From: Hordeum vulgare subsp. vulgare
Taxonomy: Eukaryota > Streptophyta > Magnoliopsida > Poales > Poaceae
Direction of reading: 5' to 3'
Length of the DNA stretch: 64,000 bases
Assembly (NCBI RefSeq): GCF_904849725.1
Contig: NC_058518.1
Span: forward strand, 6,902,147 to 6,966,146
Shown here: one piece after another, positions 45,138 to 56,000 of the stretch
Layout of the letters: every line of letters begins with the position of its first letter
How positions within the stretch are numbered: position 1 is the first letter of the stretch
Notes under the pieces: model-generated
Seen by the model: only the letters and a program-made list of their open reading frames with translations
What the model was told of the DNA's origin: nothing
The model's database searches: none
Translations under genes and position numbers: made by a program

Positions 45138-47070
45138 GAAGCCGAGCTCACCCAATTCCTCCGTGAGAACTGGGACATCTTCGCATGGAAACCCTCTGAC
45201 ATGCCAGGTGTACCCAGGGAGTTGGCTGAGCACCGACTGCATGTGGATCCCACCGCTCGGCCTATCCGAGAACGCCTGCGTCGGTCCGCCGCGCATAAGA
45301 GGAAGGCAATTGGAGAAGAGGTAGCCAAGCTTTTGGCAGCCAACTTCATTCGCGAGGTTCACCACTCCGAGTGGCTCGCCAATGTTGTCATGGTTCCCAA
45401 GAAGGACAAGTCGCTCCGAATGTGCATCGACTTCAAGCACCTCAATAAGGTCTGCCCGAAAGACCATTTTCCGCTCTCCCCCATCGATCAAATTGTCGAT
45501 TCGACTGCGGGTTGCGAGCGTTTGTCATTTCTTGATGCCTACTCGGGCTATCATCAGATCCGTCTGTATGGCCCCAATGAATTAAAAACAGCCTTCATCA
45601 CCCCATTCGGGTGCTTCTGCTACATCACTATGCCATTCGGTTTGAAGAATGCAGGAGCTACCTTTATGCGCATGATCCAAAAATGCCTCCTCGACTAGAT
45701 CGGTCGGAATGTGGAGGCGTATATGGATGATATCGTAGTCAAGTCACGCAAAGGTTCCGACCTGCTGACTAACTTGGCAGAAACATTCGCCAACCTTCGT
45801 AGGTACGATATCAAGCTCAACCCCGCCAAATGTTCATTCGGCGTTCCCAGCGGAAAGTTACTTGGTTTCTTCGTTTCCGAACGAGGGATCAATGTCAACC
45901 CCGAAAAGATCAGGACCATCGTCCAAATGGAGAGGCCGATCAGAATACACGATGTTCAACGGCTCACAAGTTGCCTAGCGGCTTTGAGCAGGTTCATCAG
46001 TCGACTCGGCGAGAAAGCACTCCCTCTATACCGACTCATGAAGAAATCAGATACTTTCGAGTGGACAGACGAAGCCCAAGTCGCATTCGTCGACCTCAAA
46101 GTCCTACTTTCCACCCAGCCGGTTCTTACTGCTCCGCTCAGTAAAGAGCCCCTTCTTCTGTATATTGCGGCTACAAATCAAGTCGTCAGCGTTGTTCTTA
46201 CAGTCGAACGAGAAGAAGAAGGCAAAGCATACAAAGTTCAGCGGCCAGTGTATTACGTCTCCGAAGTCCTGACTCCTTCCAAGCAGAGGTATCCCCACTA
46301 TCAAAAACTTATCTACGGGATTTACATGACTGCGAAGAAGGTAGCCCATTATTTCCAAGACCACTCGGTGTCTGTCGTCTCTGATGCTCCGTTGGCGGAA
46401 ATCCTCCACAATCGGGATGCATCAGGCCGAGTGGCGAAGTGGGCAATGGAGATGTTGTACTGCGATATCAAGTTCGAGGCCAGGAAAGCTATAAAGTCTC
46501 AAGCCCTGGCTGACTTCATAGCAGAATGGGTAGAACAGCAGCAACTGACCCACATCTACTTGGCTCATTGGACAATGTTCTTCGATGGGTCCAAGATGTT
46601 GAATGGCTCCGGCGCTGGCGTTGTGATCGTATCGCCAAAGGGCGAAAAACTCAAATATGTGCTGCAGATACACTTTGATTCCTCCAACAATGAGGCAGAG
46701 TATGAAGCTCTCCTTTATGGACTGCGTATGGCCATCACACTCGGCGTCCGTCGCCTGATGGTCTATGGCGATTCGGATTTGGTGGTTAATCAAGTGATGA
46801 AAGAGTGGGACGTCAGGAACCCCACCATGACCACATACTGCAATGTGGTGAGGAAGCTCGAGAAGAAGTTTGAAGGTCTAGAACTCCACCATGTTCCGCG
46901 ACTGAAGAACCAAGCAGCTGATGAGTTGGCAAAACTCGGATCCACTCGGAGACCAGTCCCGAGTGACGTCTGCCTCGAGCACCTCCACCTTCCCTCAGTC
47001 AAAGAAGATCCTTTCATAGAGGAACCAGTACAACCAAAGAGTTCGACAGATCCGACTGAAGTCGATACCT
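45138..47070 (+). pseudogene. Gypsy reverse transcriptase and RNase H, with stops
   Basis: Same frame as the protease. RT motifs: RMCIDFKHLNK (about 45420), FLDAYSGYHQI (about 45530), TMPFGLKNAGATF (about 45627) and YMDD at 45720-45731. A TAG at 45696-45698 lies just before YMDD (Gln in related elements by position). RT-connection sequence follows (KCSFGVPSGKLLGF). RNase H starts near 46560 (FFDGSKMLNGSGAG; then NNEAEYEALLYGL and YGDSDLVV) and ends about 46960. The frame is lost near 47065, where the integrase continues in the next frame. The catalytic residues themselves are intact. Confidence 0.85.
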
Positions 47071-48348
47071 GTTGTGGTTGATCTGATCATGGAGATTCTT
47101 TTTGTCATCTCCGATTGGACTGTACCGGTCATTGCATATATCCTGAGGCAGGAATTACCAGAAGACGAAGTCCAGGCCAGGCAGATAGTCCGCAGGTCAA
47201 AGTCGTTCACTGTCATCGATGGCCAGTTGTACAAGGAAAGCGTTTCACGCGTTCTTCAACGATGCATCTCCCTAGAGGAGGGACAGTTAATCCTGGAAGA
47301 AATTCACTCGGGAACCTGCGGTCATCACGCCTCTTCGAGAGCGATCGTCGCCAAAGCATTCAGAGCTGGTTTCTTCTGGCTGCAGGCAAACGAAATGGCT
47401 AAAGATATGGTCGACCGATGTGAAGGCTGTCAGTTCTACTCCAACAAGTCCCACAAGCCAACATCTGCGTTGAAGACAATTCCTCTTGTATGGCCGTTTG
47501 CAATATGGGGATTAGATACAGTCGGTCCATTCCGGACAGGCCAAGGAGGATACACACATTTGTTGGTGGCAGTCGACAAGTTCACAAAATGGATTGAAGC
47601 TAAGCCCATCAAGAAGCTCGACGCCCTAACATCCATCAAGTTTGTCAGGGACATCATCTCCAGATTCGGTGTACCTCACAGCATAAGCACGGACAACGGG
47701 ACAAACTTTGACTCGGACAGATTCAAAGGTTTCTGTGCAAGCCAAGGTATCCAAGTGGATTTTGCATCCGTGGCGCATCCTCAATCCAATGGACAAGCAG
47801 AGCGGGCGAATGGACTTATTCTACAAGGTTTGAAGCCCCGACTCCTGCGAGAGGTGGGACATGCCGCTGGCGCATGGGTCACCGAGCTACCTTCAGTGCT
47901 TTGGGGTCTTCGCACAACCCCGAACAGATCTGCAGGGCGATCACCGTTCTTCCTCGTTTACGGAGCAGAAGCAGTCCTTCCGAGTGACTTGCTTCACAAT
48001 GCTCCACGAGTCGAACTCTTCTCCAAAGCTGAAGCAGAACAAGCAAGGCAAGACGGAGTGGACCTTCTAGAGGAGGAGCGCGAGATGGCACTGACTCGCT
48101 CAACCATTTATCAACAAGATCTACGGCGTTTTCACGCACGACACATCAGGAGTCGCACGTTCCAAGCAGGCGACCTGGTGCTCCGAGTGGATCAGCAAAG
48201 ACCTCACAAGTTGGCTCGTGCCTGGGAAGGACCCTTCATCATCTCCAAGGTGCTGAACAACGGAGCATATAGACTCTACAACATCGATAGGGAGACAGAC
48301 GAGCCGCGAGCATGGAACGGAGATCTCCTGAAGCGCTTCTACACGTGA
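47071..48348 (+). CDS. Gypsy integrase
   Basis: An open frame with the HHCC zinc-binding region (HSGTCGHHASSRA ... CEGCQFY, about 47310-47440). The catalytic core includes WGLDTVGPF (about 47506), SISTDNGTNFDSD (about 47682) and NGQAERANGL (about 47788), giving the D,D,E triad. A C-terminal GPFIISKVLNNGAYRL segment fits the plant Gypsy integrase tail. It inserts the cDNA into chromosomal DNA. It is displaced by one frame from RT/RNase H through a small indel near 47065. The last codon ends in TGA at 48348. Confidence 0.85.
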   Translation, partial: VVVDLIMEILFVISDWTVPVIAYILRQELPEDEVQARQIVRRSKSFTVIDGQLYKESVSRVLQRCISLEEGQLILEEIHSGTCGHHASSRAIVAKAFRAGFFWLQANEMAKDMVDRCEGCQFYSNKSHKPTSALKTIPLVWPFAIWGLDTVGPFRTGQGGYTHLLVAVDKFTKWIEAKPIKKLDALTSIKFVRDIISRFGVPHSISTDNGTNFDSDRFKGFCASQGIQVDFASVAHPQSNGQAERANGLILQGLKPRLLREVGHAAGAWVTELPSVLWGLRTTPNRSAGRSPFFLVYGAEAVLPSDLLHNAPRVELFSKAEAEQARQDGVDLLEEEREMALTRSTIYQQDLRRFHARHIRSRTFQAGDLVLRVDQQRPHKLARAWEGPFIISKVLNNGAYRLYNIDRETDEPRAWNGDLLKRFYT

Positions 48349-48458
48349 CCGTCGACTGAAGCAATGTAAAGAACAAGTATTGGTGAAATAATATAAAGCA
48401 GATTGTGCTTTTGCAGATCCAAAATTCTTCTGCGGTCGCAGACTCCGGTCTAAAAAAA

Positions 48459-49044
48459 ACTTAGTTGCGATCCAGAATCGCCTAAGTACTAACTTTCTCC
48501 GAGTGTGCACTAAACGTCGCACTCGGGGACTTAGCTGCGATCAAGAATCGCCTAAGTAATAACTTTCTCCGAGTGTGCACTAAACGTCGCACTCGGGGAC
48601 TTAGCTGCGATCAAGAATCGCCGAAGTACTAACTTTCTCCGAGTGTGCACTAAACGTCGCACTCGGAGACTTAGCTGCGATCAAGAATCGCCTAAGTACT
48701 AACTTTCTCCGAGTGTGCACTAAACGTCGCACTCGGGGACTTAGCTGCGATCAAGAATCGCCTAAGTAATAACTTTCTCTGAGTGTGCACTAAACGTCGC
48801 ACTCGGAGACTTAGCTGCGATCAAGAATCGCCTAAGTACTAACTTTCTGCGAGTGTGCACTGAACGTCACACTCGGGGACTTAGCTGCGATCAAGAATCG
48901 CCTAAGTACTAACTTTATGCGAGTGTGCACTGAACGTCGCACTCGGGGACTTAGCTGCGATCAAGAATCGCCTAAGTAATAACTTTCTCCGAGCGTGCAC
49001 TACTCGTCACACTCGAAGACTTAACTGCGATCAAGAATCGCTGA
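48459..49044 (+). repeat. 70-bp tandem array, two hairpins per unit
   Basis: Unit starts (TTAGCTGCGA or a variant) occur at 48461, 48531, 48601, 48671, 48741, 48811, 48881, 48951 and 49021, exactly 70 bp apart. Each unit has an inverted repeat CTTAG-GCGAT...ATCGC-CTAAG and a second one CGAGTG...CACTCG. The array lies after integrase in the Gypsy element. Similar tandem arrays in the 3' region are known for Tat-group elements; the hairpin function is unknown. Confidence 0.95.
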
Positions 49045-49096
49045 AATGGGAAAGCTTCCCGCGACTGTATCCTACAGATACACTGGGGGACTCAGT

Positions 49097-49830
49097 AGAC
49101 CCTCATTGAGGGTCATGTGGATGTCAAGACCACTGACAATTACATGAGTAGCAGACCCTCATTGAGGATCATGTGGATGTCAAGACCACTGACAATTACA
49201 TGAGTAGAAGACCCTCATTGAGGCTCATGTGGATGTCAAGACAACATACAATTACATGAGTAACAACTCGCTCCGTGTGCAGCATGTCCGTCGCACTCGA
49301 AGACTTAGCCGCGATCATGAATCGCCTAAGTACTCTATTACCTTCGAGTGTATCCTATAGATCCACTCGGGGACTCAGCAGACCCTCATTGAGGCTCATG
49401 TGGATGTCAAGACCACTGACAATTACATGAGTAACAACTCGCTCCGAGTGCAGCATGTCCGTCACACTCGAAGACTTAGCCGCGATCATGAATCGCCTAA
49501 GTACTCTATTAGCTTCGAGTGTATCCTACAGATCCACTCGGAGAATAAGCAGACCCTCATTGAGGCTCATGTGGATGTCAAGACCACTGACAATTACATG
49601 AGTAGCAGCCCTCATTGAGGCTCATGTGGATGTCAAGACCACTGACAATTACATGAGTAACAACTCGCTCCAAGTGTGGCCTGTCCGTCGAACTCGACGA
49701 CTTAGCCGCGATCATGAATCGCCTAAGTACTCTATTACCTTCGAGCATATCCTACAGATCCACTCGAAGAGTCCGCAGACCCTCAGAGAGGCTCATGCAG
49801 CTGTCAATGACATGCTCCGCACGTTTGCCA
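49097..49830 (+). repeat. Composite tandem array of 56-bp and 115-bp modules
   Basis: The text AGACCCTCATTGAGG starts at 49097, 49153, 49209, 49380, 49551, 49607 and 49777 (the first of the last two slightly altered). Spacings are 56, 56, 171, 171, 56 and 170 bp. The 171-bp spacing equals a 56-bp module (GTGGATGTCAAGACCACTGA) plus a 115-bp module carrying a variant of the 70-bp unit's hairpin (CTTAGCCGCGATCATGAATC). It arose by unequal amplification from the neighbouring array. Confidence 0.9.
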
Positions 49831-50037
49831 TTGGCTTCTCCAAGAAACGCCAAACAAAAACTCGAGCCAAAATTGTAGCAGAAGAGCAAAAGATTTGATT
49901 TAAATTCAAGTTCACCTAAAGATAGTTGACTCGGTGCGGATCAAGCTTACCCGCACCGAACCAAGAATGTGACGGCCAACAGAAGTGGCCAAGGTTTCTT
50001 ACAACCAACACTCGGCATACCGAGGTAAAAGTTTTTC

Positions 50038-53000
50038 TTAAGCGTCGTCCGGATTGGCGCCAGGACTGGAGGGCTCCACGAATGTGTCCAGGGCGATCAC
50101 GTCGGCGATGAGGGTGGCACTCTCAAGGAAGGTTTCCATGAAGTCTTCGAATCGAAGTTTCTTCGTGTTGGCGACCTTCAACGCTTTCAGCTTCTCTTCG
50201 CGCACCTCCTTGCAATGCACTCGGACCAGTGACAGATCAACGTCTGCACCACAGCGAGCCGCAGACTTCTTCCATGACTGCACTCGGTTTGGGACCTCCT
50301 CCAATCGAGTCATCAAGCTTTCCATCTCATGCCGCGACTCATCTTCAGGCCAAAGCTCCTTGTCGATCCGGCCGACGACTTCTCTCAGTCGACCAACTTT
50401 GCCCACGTGAATGTGCGCTCGGAGCAGATCTCTATTGGCGTCCTCGCCGAGTGGAGTGTTCTCAAGTATCGACCGCTCGACGTCAGCTGCTTCAGCCTCA
50501 GCGTCCATGCAAAAATCTGCAAAGACAGGACAAGCAAACAATAAGGGCCGAGTGAAATGGAAATACCACAAGCACTCGGAAAACAGTACTTACCACCGAG
50601 AAGCATTGTCATCTGCCGGGCCCAGTCACTGACATATTTTTCCTGCGCTATACACCGCCTGTTCAACACCTTCATTTGTCCCATCAGCTCGGGCCTATGC
50701 GTTTTCATCCTGTCAATTTCAGCAGTCAATGCCTTGTTTGCTTCACGGGACTGCTCCAACGACTTCTCTCGTTCCGCCAGAACGTCCTTCATACCAGCCA
50801 TTGCAACCAGTGCCGCATCCAGCTCACCAGCAAACTGAACCTTTTCAGCCCTAAGAGTCTTGTATGTTGTCCCCATCTCACAAGTTTTCTGCCAGCCAGC
50901 GCCAAGAGACGATCAGACAAATCCAACAATAAAAAGTCTAAGTTCTTCAGACCCCTGCCGACGCAAGCAGTCGACAGCGGTCTCGGGGACTACACCCAGT
51001 GGGTTCACTGAGAGTGACCCCACTGGCATGAAACCGCCCTATTGAGATACATGACAACACCTACGCCTACGAGGCTACTACTACCCGACCTGAGTAAAAT
51101 TACTCTCGAGGACTCTTACAGTCGGTGCACTCCGAGTGCCCCAACTGTTAGCATTCGACCAGATTATTTACGGATCTGATCAAGTCAAAGACAATATGCA
51201 TAAAGACAACTGCCGGTGCAAGCACTCAACAGAAGTCTCGGGGACTACACCCACTGGGTTCACTCAGAGTGAACCCATTGCAAACATCATACGGTATCCG
51301 AGCACACCCAGTGAGTTACAAAAGAAAAGTAAATACGTACTAGCCCACTGTTGGAATTATTCCCTAGAGGCAATAATAAATATAGTTATTATTATAATTC
51401 CTGTATCAAGATAATCGTTTATTATCCATGCTATAATTGTATTGAATGAAGACTCATTTACATGTGTGGATACAAAGACAAAACACTGTCCCTAGCAAGC
51501 CTCTAGTTGGCTAGCCAGTTGATCAAAGATAGTCAGTGTCTTCTGATTATGAACAAGGTGTTGTTGCTTGATAACTGGATCATGTCTTTAGGAGAATCAC
51601 GTGATGGACTAGACCCAAACTAATAGACGTAGCATGTTGATCGTGTCATTTTGTTGCTACTGTTTTCTGCGTGTCAAGTATTTGTTCCTATGACCATGAG
51701 ATCATATAACTCACTGACACTGGAGGAATACTTTGTGTGTATCAAACGTCGCAACGTAACTCGCTGACTATAAAGATGCTCTACAGGTATCTCCGAAGGT
51801 GTTAGTTGAGTTAGTATGGATCAAGACTGGGATTTGTCACTCCGTGTGACGGAGAGGTATCTCGGGGCCCACTCGGTAATACAACATCACACACAAGCCT
51901 TGCAAGCAACGTGACTTAGTGTAAGTTGCAGGATCTTGTATTACGGAACGAGTAAAGAATCTTGCCGGTAAACGAGATTGAAATAGGTATGCGGATACTG
52001 ACGATCAAATCTCGGTCAAGTAACATACCGAAGGACAAAGGGAATGACATACGGGATTATATGAATCCTTGACACTGAGGTTCAAACGATAAGTTCTTCG
52101 TAGAATATGTAGGATCCAATATGGGCATCCAGGTCCCGCTATTGGATATTGACCGAGGAGTCTCTCGGGTCATGTCTACATAGTTCTCGAACCCGCAGGG
52201 TGTGCACACTTAAGGTTCGACGTTGTTTTATGCGTATTTGAGTTATATGGTTGGTTACCGAATGTTGTTCGGAGTCCTGGATGAGATCATGGACGTCACG
52301 AGGGTTTCCGAAATGGTCCGGAAACGAAGATTGATATATAGGATGACCTCATTTGATTACCGGAAGGTTTTCGGAGTTACCGGGAATGTACCGGGAATGA
52401 CGAATGGGTTCCGGGAGTTCACCGGGGGGGGGGGGCAACCCACCCCGGAGAAGCCCATAGGCCTTGAGGGTGGCGCACCAGCCCTTAGTGGGCTGGTGGG
52501 ACAGCCCAAAAGGGCCCTATGCGCATTGGAAGAAGAATCAAAGAGAAAGAAAAAAAAGGAGGAGGTGGAAAGGGAAGGAAGGACTCCCACCCACCAAACC
52601 AAGTCCAACTCGGTTTGGGGGGGGGAGACCTTCCCACCTTGGCTCGGCCGACCCCCTTGGGGCTCCTTGAGCCCCAAGGCAAGGCCCCCCCTCTCCCACC
52701 TATATATATGGAGGTTTTAGGGCTGATTTGAGGCGACTTTTCCACGGCAGCCCGACCACATACCTCCACGGTTTTTCCTCTATATCGCGTTTCTGCGGAG
52801 CTCGGGCGGAGCCCTGCTGAGACAAGGTCATCACCAACCTCTGGAGCGCCGTCACGCTGCCGGAGAACTCTTCTACCTCTCTGTCTCTCTTGTTGGATCA
52901 AGAAGGCCGAGATCATCGTCGAGCTGTACGTGTGCTGAACGCGGAGGTGCCGTCCGTTCGGCACTAGATCGTGGGACTGATCGCGGGATTGTTCGCAGGG

Positions 53001-56000
53001 TGGATCGAGGGACGTGAGGACGTTCCACTACATCAACCGCGTTCACTAACGCTTCTGCTGTACGGTCTACAAAGGTACGTAGATCACTCATCCCCTCTCG
53101 TAGATGGACATCACCATGATAGGTCTTCGTGCGCGTAGGAAAATTTTTGTTTCCCATGCGACGTTCCGCAACAGTGGCATCATGAGTTAGGTTCATGCGT
53201 AGATGTCTTCTCGAGTAGAACACAAAAGTTTTTTGGGCGGTGATGTGCGTTTTTCTGCCCTCCTTAGTCTTTTCTTGATTCCGCGGTATTGTTGGATTGA
53301 AGCGGCTTGGACCGACATTACTCGTACGCTTACGAGAGACTGGTTTCATCGTTACGAGTAACCCCCTTTGCTCAAAGATGACTGGCAAGTGACGGTTTCT
53401 CCAACTTTAGTTGAATCGGATTTGACCGAGGAGGTCCTTGGATGAGGTTAAATAGCAACTCATATATCTCTGTTGTGGTGTTTGCGTAAGTAAGATGCGA
53501 TCCTACTAGATACCCATGGTCACCACGTAAAACATGCAACAACAAAATTAGAGGACGTCTAACTTGTTTTTGCACGGTATGCTTGTGATGTGATATGGCC
53601 AACGATGTGATGTGATATATTGGATGTATGAGATGATCATGTTCTAATAGATAATATCGACTTGCACGTCGATGGTACGGCAACCGGGAGGAGCCATAGG
53701 GTTGTCTTTATACTAATGTTTGTGCTTGCAGATGCGTTTACTATTTTGCTAGGATGTAGCTTTAGTAGTAATAGCATCAGTAGCACGACAACCCCGATGG
53801 CGACACGTTGATGGAGATCATGGTGTGGCGCTGGTGACAAGAAGATCGTGCCGGTGCTTTGGTGATGGAGATCAAGAAGCACGTGATGATGGCCATATCA
53901 TGTCACTTATGAATTGCATGTGATGTTAATCCTTTTATGCACCTTATTTTGCTTAGAACGACGGTAGCATTGTGAGGTGATCTCTCACTAAAATTTCAAG
54001 ACGAAATTGTGTTCTCCCCGACTGTGCACCGTTGCTACAGTTCGTCGTTTCGAGACACCACGTGATGATCGGGTGTGATAGACTCAACGTTCACATACAA
54101 CGGGTGCAAAACAGTTGCGCACGCGGAACACTCGGGTTAAGCTTGACGAGCCTAGCATGTGCAGACATGGCCTCGGAACACATGAGACCGAAAGGTCGAT
54201 CATGAATCATATAGATGATATGATTAGCATAGGGATGCTTACCACTGAAACTATACTCAACTCACGTGATGATCGGACTTGAGCTAGTGTAAGTGGATCA
54301 TGAACCACTCAAATGACTAGAGAGATGTACTTTTTGAGTGGGAGTTTAGCGAATAATTTGATTAAGTTAAACTCTAATTATCTTGAACATAGTCTAAGTC
54401 CACTTTGAATATATTTGTGTTGTAGATCATGGCTCACGCGACAGTCACCCTGAATTTTAATACGTTCCTAGAGAAAGCTAAGTTGAAAGATGATGGAAGC
54501 AACTTTGTAGACTGGGCTCGTAATCTTAAGCTAATCTTACAAGCTGGGAAGAAGGATTATGTCCTTAATGCTGTGCTAGGAGATGAACCACCCGCTACGG
54601 CTGCTCAGGATGTTAAGAACGCTTGGTTAGCACGTAAGGAGGACTACTCAGTAGTTCAATGTGCAGTCTTGTATGGCTTAGAACCGGGACTTCAACATCG
54701 CTTTGAGCGTCATGGAGCATTTGAGATGTTCCAGGAGTTAAAGTTTATCTTTCAGAAGAACGCCCGGATCGAGAGGTATGAGACCTCCGATAAATTCTAT
54801 GCTTGCAAGATGGAGGAGAACTCGTCTGTCAGTGAACATGTGCTCAAAATGTCTGGGTACTCAAACCGTCTAGTTGAGCTGGGGATTGAACTCCCGCAAG
54901 AGGCTATCACTGACAGAATCCTTCAATCACTGCCGCCAAGCTATAAAGGCTTTGTGTTGAACTACAACATGCAAGGGATGAACAAGTCACCCGGCGAGTT
55001 GTTTGCGATGCTGAAAGTCGCAGAGTCTGAACTCCGTAAAGAGCATCAAGTGTTGATGGTGAATAAGACCACTAGTTTCAAGAGAAACGGCTAAGGCAAG
55101 AAGAGTAATTCAAAGAAGAGCGGCAAGCCTGTTGCCAATCCGACGAAGAAACCCAAAGCTGGACCTAAGCCTGAAACAGAGTGTTACTATTGCAAGGGTA
55201 TGGGTCACTGGAAGCGCAATTGCCCCAAGTATCTGGCACATAAGAAGGCGGCCAAAGAAAAATCAGGTATATTTGATATACATGTTATTGATGTGTACTT
55301 AACCAGCTCTCATAGTAGTGCATGGGTATTCGATACCGGTTCTGTTGCTCATATTTGCAACTCGAAACAGGAACTGCGGAATAGACGAAGGCTGGCGAAA
55401 GATGAAGTAACGATGCGCATAGGAAATGGTTCCAAGGTTGATGCGATCGCCGTCGGCACAGTTTCACTTCAGTTACCATCAGGATTAGTTATGAACTTGA
55501 ATCATTGTTATTTAGTGCCTGCGTTGAGCATAAACATTATATCTGGATCTTGTTTATTGCGAGACGGTTACTCTTTTAAGTCAGAGAATAATGGTTGTTC
55601 TATTTCTATGAGTAACATCTTTTATGGTCATGCACCCAATGTGAGAGGGTTGTTCATATTGAATCTTGATAGCGATACACACATACATAACATTGAGACC
55701 AAAAGAGTTAGAGTTAACAATGATAGCGCCATATTTTTGTGGCACTGTCTCTTAGGTCATATTGGTGTAAAGCGCATGAAGAAACTCCATGCCGATGGAC
55801 TTTTGGAGTCACTTGACTTTGATTCACTTGACATGTGCGAACCATGCCTCATGGGCAAGATGACTAAAACTCCGTTCTCCGGAACAATGGAGCGTGCAAG
55901 TGACTTGTTGGAAATCATACATACCGATGTATGTGGTCCGATGAGCGTAGAGGCACGCGGCGGATATCGTTATTTTCTCACCTTCACTGACGATTTGAGT

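Noticed and set aside
48459..49044. Regularly spaced repeats reminiscent of a CRISPR array
   Set aside because: The units are head-to-tail 70-bp copies without unique spacers, inside a plant Gypsy element, so this is a tandem repeat.
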